NCBI RefSeq assembly: GCF_000010525.1 | Contig: NC_009937.1 | Location: 2,051,501 to 2,115,500 of the forward strand | Length of the DNA: 64,000 nucleotides | Origin: Azorhizobium caulinodans ORS 571 | GTDB taxonomy: Bacteria; Pseudomonadota; Alphaproteobacteria; Rhizobiales; Xanthobacteraceae | Reading direction: 5' to 3' | Shown here: positions 25,427 to 33,776 of the stretch, piece by piece | How positions within the stretch are numbered: the first letter of the stretch is position 1 | Layout: each line of letters begins with the position of its first letter | Translations under genes and position numbers: made by a program | Notes under the pieces: generated by a model | What the model saw: only the letters and a program-made list of their open reading frames with translations | Told to the model about the DNA's origin: nothing | Databases searched by the model: none

Positions 25427-26269
25427 CTATTGCTGGCGCTGTTTCTGGCTTTGCTTGGCGGGCGAAGCCGGGCGTGCCTTCTGCAAGGCGTCGCAGGCCA
25501 CCGCCTTGTTCTGCGCGCTGATGCCGGTGGAGAGCATGGGCGCGACGCCGTGGGAATCGAGCCCGGCGGCGAGGCGCACATAGGATTCCGTCGGGCAGAG
25601 GTTGGCGCCGCAGTCGAAGCCGACCCAGCCGATGCCGGGCACATGGGCTTCCGCCCATTCGCGGTAGGCCGCGGAGGCATCGTCCTGCGCCGCATAGCCG
25701 GAGACCTGCCGCGCCGGGATGCGCAGGGCGCGGGCCGCGCTCAGGAATAGGTGGCTCAGCTCCGCCGAGGTGCCGGTCCCGGCCGCCAGCACCTTGGCGG
25801 CGGGAAGGGCGGTGGTCTCCGCGTCGGCGGCGGCCTCGGGGAAGCGCTCGTGCAGGCCCACCATGAGAGCATGCAGCCGCGCCAGCGGCTCCTTCGCCTC
25901 GGCGGCGATCTCCGCCGCCAGCGCGTGGATGGCCTCGTCCGGCTCGGTGAGCATGGTCTGGCGCAGGAACAGGGACGGCGGAAAGCGCTCGGCGCTGCCG
26001 GCAACGATGCCCGTGGTGTCCTGCGCGTCCACCTCCCCCTCGGCGACCACCGTCATGGCCTCCACCGTGCCTTCGGCGGAAAAGCTATGGACCAGATTGC
26101 CGAAGGCATCCTCCTCCGCCATCAGCCGGGCGTCCGGCGTGACATCGAGCGTCCATCGCAGGATGTGCTGGCCCACATGGCTGCGCGGCGTCAGCCGCAA
26201 CGTGGCAATGGCCTGCCGGGCTGCCGGCTCGAACCGATGCGTGATCTCATGGCGCACGCGCACCCGCAT
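25427..26269 (-). CDS. Transglutaminase-like protein lacking the catalytic Cys and His
   Basis: A 280-residue protein with the N-terminal beta-sandwich (MRVRVRHEITHRFEPAARQAI, then LRLTPRSHVGQHI) and core of bacterial transglutaminase-like enzymes found with alpha-E proteins. The motif that normally holds the nucleophilic Cys (GVCQDFAHL-like) reads GTSAELSHL, with Ser168 in place of Cys. The His motif (SHAW-like) reads YREW, with Arg203 in place of His. The Asp (GWVGFD, Asp219) remains. Catalysis by the normal mechanism is therefore unlikely. The frame is intact and codon use is normal, so this looks like a maintained pseudoenzyme. It follows the alpha-E gene by 101 bases. Confidence 0.85.
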   Translation of the reverse strand: MRVRVRHEITHRFEPAARQAIATLRLTPRSHVGQHILRWTLDVTPDARLMAEEDAFGNLVHSFSAEGTVEAMTVVAEGEVDAQDTTGIVAGSAERFPPSLFLRQTMLTEPDEAIHALAAEIAAEAKEPLARLHALMVGLHERFPEAAADAETTALPAAKVLAAGTGTSAELSHLFLSAARALRIPARQVSGYAAQDDASAAYREWAEAHVPGIGWVGFDCGANLCPTESYVRLAAGLDSHGVAPMLSTGISAQNKAVACDALQKARPASPAKQSQKQRQQ

Positions 26270-26370
26270 TCCTGCTCCCCCTCGCTCCGGCCGCGCCTTT
26301 CGTGCGGTCCGAATCCCAAGACCTCTGTATCCGGCGGGTATCCCATGCCCCTGGCCGGAGATCCGGCCCG

Positions 26371-27321
26371 TCAGGTCAGGTACTGCTCGGTGATCTCGTT
26401 GCCCAGTTTATAGTTGTCGACGATGAAATCGCTGATGAATTCGTGCAGTCCCGCCTGAAAGATGTCCTCGATGGAATGGTTTGACAGCTTGGCGAGCGTA
26501 GCACGGGCGAGGCGCTGGGCCGGGCCCTGCCGGCCATAGGCGCCGGCGATGTCGTCGAGGCTGCGTGACAGGTTGTCGTAGCAGGCGGCGAGCGAGCGCG
26601 GCATCTGGCGGTTCAGGATCAGCAGATCCGCCACCAGCCACGGCTTCACGCTGTCGCGATAGACCCAGTGGAAGGCGGTCAGCGCCGAGACAGAGCGCAG
26701 GATCGAGGCCCACTGGAAGTAATCGAGCGGCCCGCCGACGTGCTCCTTCTCGGGCAGCAGCACGTGGTACTTCACGTCGAGGATGCGCGCGGTGTTGTCC
26801 GCCCGCTCCACATGGGCGCCGACACGGGAGAACCAGTAGGCGTCGTTGCGCAGCATGGTGCGGAAGGTGGCGCCGTCGAAGCGCAGGGACGTCTCCTTCA
26901 CGAAGGCGAGGAAACGCGCCAACTCTTCCCTGGTCATCGCCTTGTCGGGGAAGGCCCGCAGCTCGATCCAGGCCGAATTGATCACGTCCCACATCTCGGA
27001 GGTCAGCGCGGTGCGCACCGAGCGCGCATTGGTGCGGGCGACCTCGAAGGAATTGCGGATGGACGAGGGATTGGCGGGATCGAAGGCGAGGAAGGAGACT
27101 ACATTCTCCTCGGTCGCATTCTCCAGCGGTCCATGGCGGGCAATGAAGCCGTCCGTGCAGCCGGCGGTCAGCACGGCCGAACTCCACTCATTGGTGGAGC
27201 CGCCGTAGGTCACCGGCGTATGGGACAAGCGCTGGGCCACGTCGAGGATGCGCGCGAGGCAGTCGGCGCGTTCCACATAGCGGCTCAGCCAGTAGAGGTT
27301 GTCGGCAGTACGGGAGAGCAT
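26371..27321 (-). CDS. Alpha-E domain protein (DUF403 family)
   Basis: A 316-residue mostly helical protein. The N-terminus MLSRTADNLYWLSRYVERADCLARILDV is the family hallmark, and a related second copy, FSRVGAHVERADNTARILDVKYH, occurs around residue 175. Such proteins are encoded with circularly permuted ATP-grasp enzymes and transglutaminase-like proteins, and are thought to take part in making or modifying small peptides. Here all three partners occur in that order on one strand with gaps of about 100 bases. The molecular function is not established. Confidence 0.92.
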   Translation of the reverse strand: MLSRTADNLYWLSRYVERADCLARILDVAQRLSHTPVTYGGSTNEWSSAVLTAGCTDGFIARHGPLENATEENVVSFLAFDPANPSSIRNSFEVARTNARSVRTALTSEMWDVINSAWIELRAFPDKAMTREELARFLAFVKETSLRFDGATFRTMLRNDAYWFSRVGAHVERADNTARILDVKYHVLLPEKEHVGGPLDYFQWASILRSVSALTAFHWVYRDSVKPWLVADLLILNRQMPRSLAACYDNLSRSLDDIAGAYGRQGPAQRLARATLAKLSNHSIEDIFQAGLHEFISDFIVDNYKLGNEITEQYLT

Positions 27322-27424
27322 GACCAGCCCATCTCACAGGAAGAAGGCGTGCGGCGCCAGAGGTGCCGCGGCGTTGTGACGGTTGCGTCCGCAGGACGGG
27401 ACATGCGGACGCGCCCACCGGTCC

Positions 27425-28840
27425 TCAGGTATCCAGCACCCAGGTGTCCTTGGTGCCGCCGCCCTGGCTGGAGTTCACCACCAGCGAACCCTCCTTCATG
27501 GCAACGCGGGTGAGGCCGCCGGGCACGATGCGCACCTTGTCCGAGCCGGACAGGATGAAGGGCCGCAGGTCCACGTGGCGCGGGGCGATGCCCTGATCCA
27601 CCAGCGTCGGGCAGGTGGAGAGCGCCAGTGTGGGCTGGGCGATGAAATTGGAGGGATCGGCCTTCAGCTTGGCGCGGAAGGCTTCGATCTGCGCCTTGTC
27701 CGACTTCGGCCCCACCAGCATGCCGTAGCCGCCGGACCCGTGGACTTCCTTCACCACCAGCTCTTCGAGGTGCTCCAGCACATACTTCAGGTGATCCGCC
27801 TCGCGGCAACGCCATGTCGGCACGTTTGCGAGCAACGGTTCTTCCCCGAGATAGAATTTGATGATCTCGGGCATGTAGCTGTAGACGGCCTTGTCGTCCG
27901 CGACGCCGGTGCCCACCGCATTGGTGAGGGTGACGTTGCCGGCCTTGTAGGCGCTCATCAGCCCCGGCACGCCGAGCACACTGTCGGGCCGGAAGGCGAG
28001 AGGATCGAGGAAGTCGTCGTCGAGGCGGCGGTAGATCACGTCCACGCGCTTCGGCCCCTCGGTCGTGCGCATGTAGACGATGCTGTCCTTCACGAAGAGG
28101 TCGCGCCCCTCCACCAGATCGACGCCCAGCTTGTCGGCGAGGAAGGAGTGCTCGTAATAGGCCGAATTGTAGATGCCGGGAGTGAGGATCACCACGTTCG
28201 GCTCGTGCGCGCCGTTGGGCGAGAGCGAGCGCAGGGTGGCGAGGAGATCGTCGGCATAATTCTCCACCGGCGCCACGCGATGGAGCGAGAACAGTTCCGG
28301 GAACAGCCGCAGCATGATCTCCCGGTTCTCCAGCATGTAGGAGACGCCGGAAGGCGTGCGCGCATTGTCCTCGAGCACGTAGAAGGTGTCGGGATCGGTG
28401 CGCACGATGTCGATGCCGGCGATGTGCACGTAGAGATCATGCGGCACCGGCTGGCCGTTCATCTCCGGCCGGAAGGCGGGGTTCTGATAGACGAGATCCT
28501 CCGGCACGATGCCGGCGCGCAGCACCTCGCGCTTGGAATAGACGTCCTTGATGTAGAGGTTGAGCGCCTTGACCCGCTGCTCAAGGCCGCGCGCGAGCCG
28601 CGTCCACTCGTCATTGGTGATGATGCGCGGAACGATGTCGAAGGGAATCAGGCGTTCCTGGGCGTTCTGCTCGCCATAGACCGCGAACGTGATGCCGATT
28701 CGGCGGAAGATGAATTCCGCTTCCTTGCGCCGATGGTCCAGCACGTCGTGCGGAACGTTGGACAACCAACGGTTTAGCGTTTCATAGGCTTTACGAACGC
28801 TGCCGTCGTCACTGGACATCTCGTCGAACGCACGCGCCAT
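27425..28840 (-). CDS. Circularly permuted type 2 ATP-grasp protein
   Basis: A 471-residue predicted peptide-bond-forming ligase. Seen: FDIVPRIITNDEWTRLARGLEQRVKALN near residue 70, VLEDNARTPSGVSYMLENR (ATP/metal segment, about residues 155-173), LVEGRDLFVKD, and the permuted nucleotide-binding part VVKEVHGSGGYGMLVGP near residue 365. The ATG at 28840 is used; the frame runs 14 codons further up without support. It is the first gene of the ATP-grasp / alpha-E / transglutaminase-like set. The product of such systems is unknown; amino-acid ligation to a protein or small peptide is the prevailing inference. Confidence 0.92.
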   Translation of the reverse strand: MARAFDEMSSDDGSVRKAYETLNRWLSNVPHDVLDHRRKEAEFIFRRIGITFAVYGEQNAQERLIPFDIVPRIITNDEWTRLARGLEQRVKALNLYIKDVYSKREVLRAGIVPEDLVYQNPAFRPEMNGQPVPHDLYVHIAGIDIVRTDPDTFYVLEDNARTPSGVSYMLENREIMLRLFPELFSLHRVAPVENYADDLLATLRSLSPNGAHEPNVVILTPGIYNSAYYEHSFLADKLGVDLVEGRDLFVKDSIVYMRTTEGPKRVDVIYRRLDDDFLDPLAFRPDSVLGVPGLMSAYKAGNVTLTNAVGTGVADDKAVYSYMPEIIKFYLGEEPLLANVPTWRCREADHLKYVLEHLEELVVKEVHGSGGYGMLVGPKSDKAQIEAFRAKLKADPSNFIAQPTLALSTCPTLVDQGIAPRHVDLRPFILSGSDKVRIVPGGLTRVAMKEGSLVVNSSQGGGTKDTWVLDT

Positions 28841-29002
28841 CGGGACTGCCACTCCGCTTCGTTTCAGCCTATGTACAAACATCGTGCCAAGGAAGGGCTA
28901 ACGCGCCAGCGCCATCCTTATTCCAGCGCAATGATGAAACGTGTGACTAATATTTAGGCTGCAGCGGGCGGTATGGCCGTGCTGCGGGCAGGAGAGCGGA
29001 CC

Positions 29003-29752
29003 ATGACGGAGGCACTCGGCACGCGAACGATCACCGCAGCGGTGCTGGTGATTGGCGACGAGATCCTTTCGGGGCGGACGAAGGACAAGAATGTCGGCCA
29101 TATCGCGGAGCGTCTGACCGAGATCGGCGTCGATCTGCGCGAAGTGCGGGTTGTGCCCGATGTGGAGGAAGAGATCGTCGCGGCGCTCAACGGGCTGCGC
29201 CATCGCTATACTTACGTCTTCACCACCGGCGGCATCGGCCCGACCCATGACGACATCACCGCCGACAGCGTGGCGAAAGCGTTCGGCGTCTCCATCGATG
29301 TCGATCCCCGTGCCCGCGCGATGCTTCTCGAATACATTGCCGAGAAAGATCTCAATGAAGCCCGCCTGCGCATGGCGCGCATTCCGGCCGGCGCCGATCT
29401 CATCGTCAACGAGGTGTCCAAGGCGCCAGGCTTCAAGATCGGCAATGTCATCGTGATGGCCGGCGTGCCGCGCATCATGCACGCCATGCTGGAGGCGGTG
29501 CTGCCGACCCTCGACACCGGACCGAAGATGCTGTCGGAAACCATCCTGGCCAACGCCAAGGAGGGCGACATCGCCGGCCCGCTGCGGGAGATCGCCGAGC
29601 GCTTCCCCGGTGTGTCCATCGGCTCCTATCCCTTCCTGTCGGAGACGGGCCCCAACACCAATCTCGTGGTGCGGTCGCGCGATCCCGAGCTGCTGGCCAA
29701 GGCCGCCAGAGAGGTGGCCGACATGGTGGCGGCGCGTCAGCCGGCGGCCTGA
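29003..29752 (+). CDS. CinA-type molybdopterin-binding-fold protein
   Basis: A 249-residue protein with the MoaB/Mog-like domain of competence/damage-inducible protein A: AAVLVIGDEILSGRTKDKN at the start and FTTGGIGPTHDDITADSVAKAFG around residue 72, matching the family's binding loop. The C-terminal deamidase domain of full-length CinA is absent, so this is the short form common in alphaproteobacteria. GGAG 8 bases before ATG 29003 sets the start. The molybdenum hydroxylase gene begins 128 bases downstream on the same strand, so a cofactor link is possible but unproven. Confidence 0.88.
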   Translation: MTEALGTRTITAAVLVIGDEILSGRTKDKNVGHIAERLTEIGVDLREVRVVPDVEEEIVAALNGLRHRYTYVFTTGGIGPTHDDITADSVAKAFGVSIDVDPRARAMLLEYIAEKDLNEARLRMARIPAGADLIVNEVSKAPGFKIGNVIVMAGVPRIMHAMLEAVLPTLDTGPKMLSETILANAKEGDIAGPLREIAERFPGVSIGSYPFLSETGPNTNLVVRSRDPELLAKAAREVADMVAARQPAA

Positions 29753-29880
29753 TACCGCAAGGCATGCCGGAGGTTCATGGGCTTCCGGCCCGCCATGCGG
29801 CGGCGCATCATCGCGCCTGCGCATGGGCGTGCTACCGATGAGCATGCTACCCATGGGCGGCAGAAACGGTGGAGGTGCGG

Positions 29881-32181
29881 ATGAAGTTCGGCGTCGGTCA
29901 GCCCCACACGCGCGTCGAGGACGCGGCCCTGCTCTCCGGTGCCGGCCGCTATGTGGGCGATGCTGCCGCCCGTGCGCAGGCCTACGCCGCTTTCGTGGTC
30001 CGCTCCCCCCACGCCCATGCGCGTTTCTCCTTCCCCGATCTCGGGGCGGCGCGCGTGCTGCCGGGGGTGAAGCTCGTCCTGACCGCCGAGGACATTGCCG
30101 AGTTCGGCTCCATGCCCGTGGCGGCCACCATCACCGTCACCGGTGAGGACCGGCTCTGGATCCCGCCCCATCCGGCGCTGGCGGACGGCATTGCCCGCCA
30201 CGTGGGCGATCCGGTCGCTGTCATCGTGGCCGAGACGCTGGACATGGCGCGGGATGCGGCCGAGGCGATGGAGATCGACTGGGAGTCGCTTCCCGCCGTC
30301 GCCGAGCTTGCCGCAGCCGCCGAGGACGAGGCACCGCTTGTCTGGACGGAGCGGCCCGGCAACATCGCCTTCACTTCGGAATTCGGAGACGCGGCGGCCG
30401 CCGACACCGCCTTCGCCGGCGCGGCGCATGTGGCGCGGCTGCGGCTCGTCAACAATCGCATCGTCACCAATTACATGGAGACGCGGGGCGTCTTGGCGGA
30501 GGTGGAGGAGACGGGACGCATCCGTCTCACCCTCGGCAGCCAGGGCAGCCACCTGCTGCGCAATGCCATCGCCGACAAGGTGCTGAAGTGGGACCGCGAG
30601 GACCTGCGCGTGGTCACGCCGGACGTTGGCGGTGGCTTCGGCACCAAGATGTTCCCCTTCAGCGAATATCCGCTCATCGCCTTTGCCGCCCGCGTTCTGG
30701 GCCATGCGGTGGCGTGGATCGGCGACCGCAGCGAGCATTTCCTCGCCGACAGCCAGGGCCGCGACAACATCACCGACGTGGCGCTGGCGCTCGACGCCGA
30801 TGGCCACTTCATCGGCCTTGAGGTCGATACGATTGCCAATATGGGCGCCTACCTCTCCTATTACGGCCCGTTCGTGCCGTGGGGCGGCGCCTCCATGCTG
30901 CCCGGCGTCTATCGCATCGGCGCCTTCCATGCGCGGGTGCGCGGCGTCTATTCCCATTCGGCCCCGGTGGATGCCTATCGCGGGGCGGGCCGTCCCGAGG
31001 CGGCCTATGTGATCGAGCGCATCGTGGATGCGGCCGCGCGCGAGACGGGCATCCCGCCCGAGGAACTGCGCCGGCGCAACTTCATCCACCCCGAGGAGAT
31101 GCCGTTCCGCACGAAGACGGGGCGGCTCTATGACAGCGGCGAGTTCGATGGCCACATGACCCGTGCGCTGGAAGTGGCCGACCATGCCGGCTTTTCGGAA
31201 CGGGCGGAACGCTCGGCGGCGGCCGGCAAGATGCGCGGCTTCGGCTTTGCCTGCTACATTGAGGCCTGCGGCGGGGGCACGGCCGAGCCGGCCTTCCTCA
31301 CGCTCGGCACGGATGGCGGCGTTACCGTGAAGATCGGCAGCCAGTCGAGCGGGCAGGGCCATCAGACGGCCTATGCCCAGCTCGTCGCCTCCGAGCTGCA
31401 ACTGCCGCTCGAACAGGTACGGGTGCTCCAGGGCGACACCGACGATCTGCCGGCCGGTTCCGGCACAGGCGGCTCGCGCTCCATCCCCATCGGCGGCGCG
31501 GCCGTGAAGGGCGCGGCGCGGCACATGGCCGAGAAGCTCAAATCCCTCGGGGCCGAGGCGCTGGAGGCGGATGCGGCGGACCTCGAATTCCTTGATGGCG
31601 CCCTCGTGGTGGCAGGCACCGACCGGCGCCTGACGCTGGCCGAACTCGCCAACCATCCGGCGGCGACCGCCGAACATCTGTCGGCGACCGACGCCTTCTC
31701 GGCCTCCGAGGCCACCTATCCCAACGGCACCCATGCCTGCGAGGTGGAGATCGATCCCGACACCGGCTCCGTCGAGATCCTGCGCTATGTGGTGGTGGAC
31801 GATTTCGGCGTGACGCTGAACCCGCTGCTGCTGGCCGGACAGGTGCACGGCGGCATCGTGCAGGGGGTGGGGCAGGCGTTGCACGAACGCACCGTCTATG
31901 ACGAGGACGGCCAGCTCCTCACCGCCAGCTTCATGGACTATGCCTTGCCGCGCGCAGCGGACCTGCCGGACATCCATTTCGAGACCCGCAACGTGCCCTG
32001 CCGCACCAATCCGCTGGGTGTGAAGGGCGCGGGCGAGGCGGGCGCCATCGGCTCGTGCCCGGCAGTCATGAACGCAGTGGTGGACGCGCTGGCGCGGGGC
32101 TGCGGCGTGACGCACATCGACATGCCGGCGACGCCGCTTGCGGTGTTCGACGCCATTACGAGCGTACAGCCGGCAACCTGA
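29881..32181 (+). CDS. Molybdopterin-binding large subunit, xanthine dehydrogenase / CoxL family
   Basis: A 766-residue molybdenum hydroxylase large subunit. Seen: GAGRYVGDA at the N-terminus, DVGGGFGTKMFPF near residue 252, the active-site loop AYRGAGRPEAAYVIER (about residue 367), SSGQGHQTAYAQL, and GVKGAGEAGAIG with the conserved catalytic Glu near the C-terminus. The AYRGAGR loop is the form II type, not the AYRCSFR loop of form I CO dehydrogenase, so CO oxidation should not be assumed. GGAGG five bases upstream supports ATG 29881. No FAD or 2Fe-2S subunit gene lies nearby, so partners must be encoded elsewhere. Confidence 0.9.
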   Translation: MKFGVGQPHTRVEDAALLSGAGRYVGDAAARAQAYAAFVVRSPHAHARFSFPDLGAARVLPGVKLVLTAEDIAEFGSMPVAATITVTGEDRLWIPPHPALADGIARHVGDPVAVIVAETLDMARDAAEAMEIDWESLPAVAELAAAAEDEAPLVWTERPGNIAFTSEFGDAAAADTAFAGAAHVARLRLVNNRIVTNYMETRGVLAEVEETGRIRLTLGSQGSHLLRNAIADKVLKWDREDLRVVTPDVGGGFGTKMFPFSEYPLIAFAARVLGHAVAWIGDRSEHFLADSQGRDNITDVALALDADGHFIGLEVDTIANMGAYLSYYGPFVPWGGASMLPGVYRIGAFHARVRGVYSHSAPVDAYRGAGRPEAAYVIERIVDAAARETGIPPEELRRRNFIHPEEMPFRTKTGRLYDSGEFDGHMTRALEVADHAGFSERAERSAAAGKMRGFGFACYIEACGGGTAEPAFLTLGTDGGVTVKIGSQSSGQGHQTAYAQLVASELQLPLEQVRVLQGDTDDLPAGSGTGGSRSIPIGGAAVKGAARHMAEKLKSLGAEALEADAADLEFLDGALVVAGTDRRLTLAELANHPAATAEHLSATDAFSASEATYPNGTHACEVEIDPDTGSVEILRYVVVDDFGVTLNPLLLAGQVHGGIVQGVGQALHERTVYDEDGQLLTASFMDYALPRAADLPDIHFETRNVPCRTNPLGVKGAGEAGAIGSCPAVMNAVVDALARGCGVTHIDMPATPLAVFDAITSVQPAT

Positions 32182-32330
32182 CGCAACGTTCCCGGTTTCC
32201 TGGAAGAAACGTACCGGCGGACGGGAAAGGCAAAATAACCTGCAACTCTTCCGGGATGATCTGTGTCTTTACCATCACGCTTTCGAGAGTCGTCGCGAAG
32301 GCGGATGGTGACTGTCATGTGAGCAGTCTA

Positions 32331-32345
32331 GAACCAGTCTGGTTC
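32331..32345. promoter_or_regulatory. Perfect dyad just upstream of the cytochrome c' gene
   Basis: The arms GAACCA and TGGTTC flank the spacer GTC, ending 23 bases before the start codon. It could be an operator or a 5' leader hairpin. No FNR/NnrR-like site is visible in the 187-base intergenic region. Confidence 0.3.
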
Positions 32346-32368
32346 CAATCGACTCGCAGGAGTTGTCG

Positions 32369-32797
32369 ATGCGCATTGCGGTGCTTGCCGCCCTTCTCGT
32401 CCCCCTCGCCGCGACGGTGGTTGTCGCCCAGACCGATCCGATCGCCCAGCGCAAGGCCGTCATGAAGGAGATCGGCGAACAGACCAAGGCCGCCGGTGCC
32501 ATCGTGAAGGGCGAGGCGCCCTACGATGCGGCCAAGGCCGCCGCCATCTTCAAGACCTATTCGGAAGGCGCGGACAAGTTCGGCGCGCTGTTCCCCGCGG
32601 GCTCCGACAAGGGCGACACCAAGGCCGCTCCGGCCATCTGGTCCGACCGCGCCGGGTTCGACGCCGCGCTCGCCAAGTTCAAGGCGGCGGTGGCGGCCAA
32701 TATCGACAAGGTCGGCACCGCCGACGGCTTCAAGACCGCCATGGCGGCCGTCGGCCCCGAGTGCCGCGCCTGCCACCAGAGCTACCAGCAGCGCTGA
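32369..32797 (+). CDS. Cytochrome c' (periplasmic haem protein)
   Basis: A 142-residue protein with a signal peptide (about residues 1-20, VVVA then QTDPI) and a C-terminal CRACH haem-binding motif (Cys132, Cys135, His136), as expected for the four-helix cytochrome c' family. Members bind NO and can protect against nitrosative stress. AGGAG six bases before ATG 32369 selects the start over the upstream TTG. A cytochrome b561 gene faces it across 62 bases; the two are often electron partners. Confidence 0.92.
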   Translation: MRIAVLAALLVPLAATVVVAQTDPIAQRKAVMKEIGEQTKAAGAIVKGEAPYDAAKAAAIFKTYSEGADKFGALFPAGSDKGDTKAAPAIWSDRAGFDAALAKFKAAVAANIDKVGTADGFKTAMAAVGPECRACHQSYQQR

Positions 32798-32821
32798 GCG
32801 CATTCACCGGTCAGGGCAATC

Positions 32822-32849
32822 GGGCCGCGCCTTCGGGTGCGGCCCTTTT
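32822..32849 (+). terminator. Rho-independent terminator of the cytochrome c' gene
   Basis: A 10-bp GC-rich stem (32822-32831 with 32836-32845, one G-T pair) closed by a TTCG tetraloop and followed directly by TTTT. It lies between two converging genes and ends 11 bases before the b561 stop. Confidence 0.85.
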
Positions 32850-32859
32850 CGTTTGGGCC

Positions 32860-33525
32860 TCAGCCGAGGGTCGAGATGAACCAGGCGATGCCCGCCGCCA
32901 CCGCGAACAGGACGACCGCGAGCCCGGCATTGGCCATGCGCGGCGCGGGCATGCTCTCCGGCAGGCGCTTCCAGCCCGTCACCATGGGCCGGACCAGATC
33001 GTGGCGCTTCACCAGCGCATAGGCCATCACGGCCAGGACGTGCAGGATCACCGCGATCAGGATCAGGTTGAAATTGAGCTCGTGTAGGCCCGTGAGACGG
33101 TCGCTCATGGCGGAGCCCACATATTTGGCGAGCGGGCCTTCCGAGAAGACCTGATCGTTCGAGAACAGGCCCGTGCCCACCTGGATGAGCAGCAGCGCCA
33201 GCAGGACCAGCACCATCCAGCCGCCGGCGGCGTTGTGGCCGATCTCGGTGTCCGGCTCGCGGCGGGTGAAGTGGGCGAGGTGCTGGATGGCCTTCAGCGG
33301 GTTCTGGAGGAAGCGCGAGAAGCGCGCCGTGTCGCTGCCCACGAATCCCCAGGCCAGACGGAACAGCAGCAAAGCGATGATCGCGTAGCCGGCGCGGAAG
33401 TGCCAGTCGATCAGGCCGAACTCGGCCGTCAGATAGGCGGCGGCGATCAGCAGGACCAGCGACCAGTGGAACAGGCGCGTGGGCGCGTCCCAGACCGTGA
33501 CCTTGCGCAGCGGCGTGCTCGACAT
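32860..33525 (-). CDS. Cytochrome b561-family membrane protein
   Basis: A 221-residue inner-membrane di-haem protein of the Ni/Fe-hydrogenase cyt b/b561 type. The N-terminus VWDAPTRLFHWSLVLLIAAAYL holds the first haem His in the first of about four membrane helices; other likely His ligands are in DWHFRAGY, GLHELNFN and ILHVLAVMAY. It passes electrons from the quinone pool or to a periplasmic cytochrome c, and the neighbouring cytochrome c' is the obvious candidate. ATG 33525 is chosen because the upstream 18 codons do not fit the family. Confidence 0.88.
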   Translation of the reverse strand: MSSTPLRKVTVWDAPTRLFHWSLVLLIAAAYLTAEFGLIDWHFRAGYAIIALLLFRLAWGFVGSDTARFSRFLQNPLKAIQHLAHFTRREPDTEIGHNAAGGWMVLVLLALLLIQVGTGLFSNDQVFSEGPLAKYVGSAMSDRLTGLHELNFNLILIAVILHVLAVMAYALVKRHDLVRPMVTGWKRLPESMPAPRMANAGLAVVLFAVAAGIAWFISTLG

Positions 33526-33589
33526 CAGAACCCCTCTCGTTTCGAGACCGTCTCTTGCGTATCCCTCTCGCGCCGCCAAGCGACAAAAG

Positions 33590-33602
33590 CGTGAATTTCA
33601 CG
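33590..33602. promoter_or_regulatory. 13-base palindrome between the b561 and stress-protein genes
   Basis: CGTGAATTTCACG is perfectly symmetric about its central T. It lies 65 bases upstream of the b561 start and 175 bases upstream of the stress-protein start, so it could serve either divergent gene. Confidence 0.3.
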
Positions 33603-33776
33603 GCCTTTGGCGCGCGCACGTCGAAATGATCGGCGGCCGGCATCGCCCTTGTCCCATATCAAGGGAGGCGACGTTACGTCATCTAGAGTGCGGTCGATAC
33701 CACGGCGCGGAAAGCGGAACCGTGGGTCCATCGATCCGGCTCCCAGGTCGAGGCAAATCCCGAGCGGAGGCGCGCC

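Noticed and set aside
29737-32115. Minus-strand open frame of 792 codons antisense to the molybdenum subunit
   Set aside because: Shadow composition; the plus-strand gene has all family motifs and a good ribosome binding site.
29881-32181. Calling the large subunit a CO dehydrogenase
   Set aside because: The active-site loop reads AYRGAGR rather than the form I AYRCSFR, and no CoxM or CoxS genes are adjacent.
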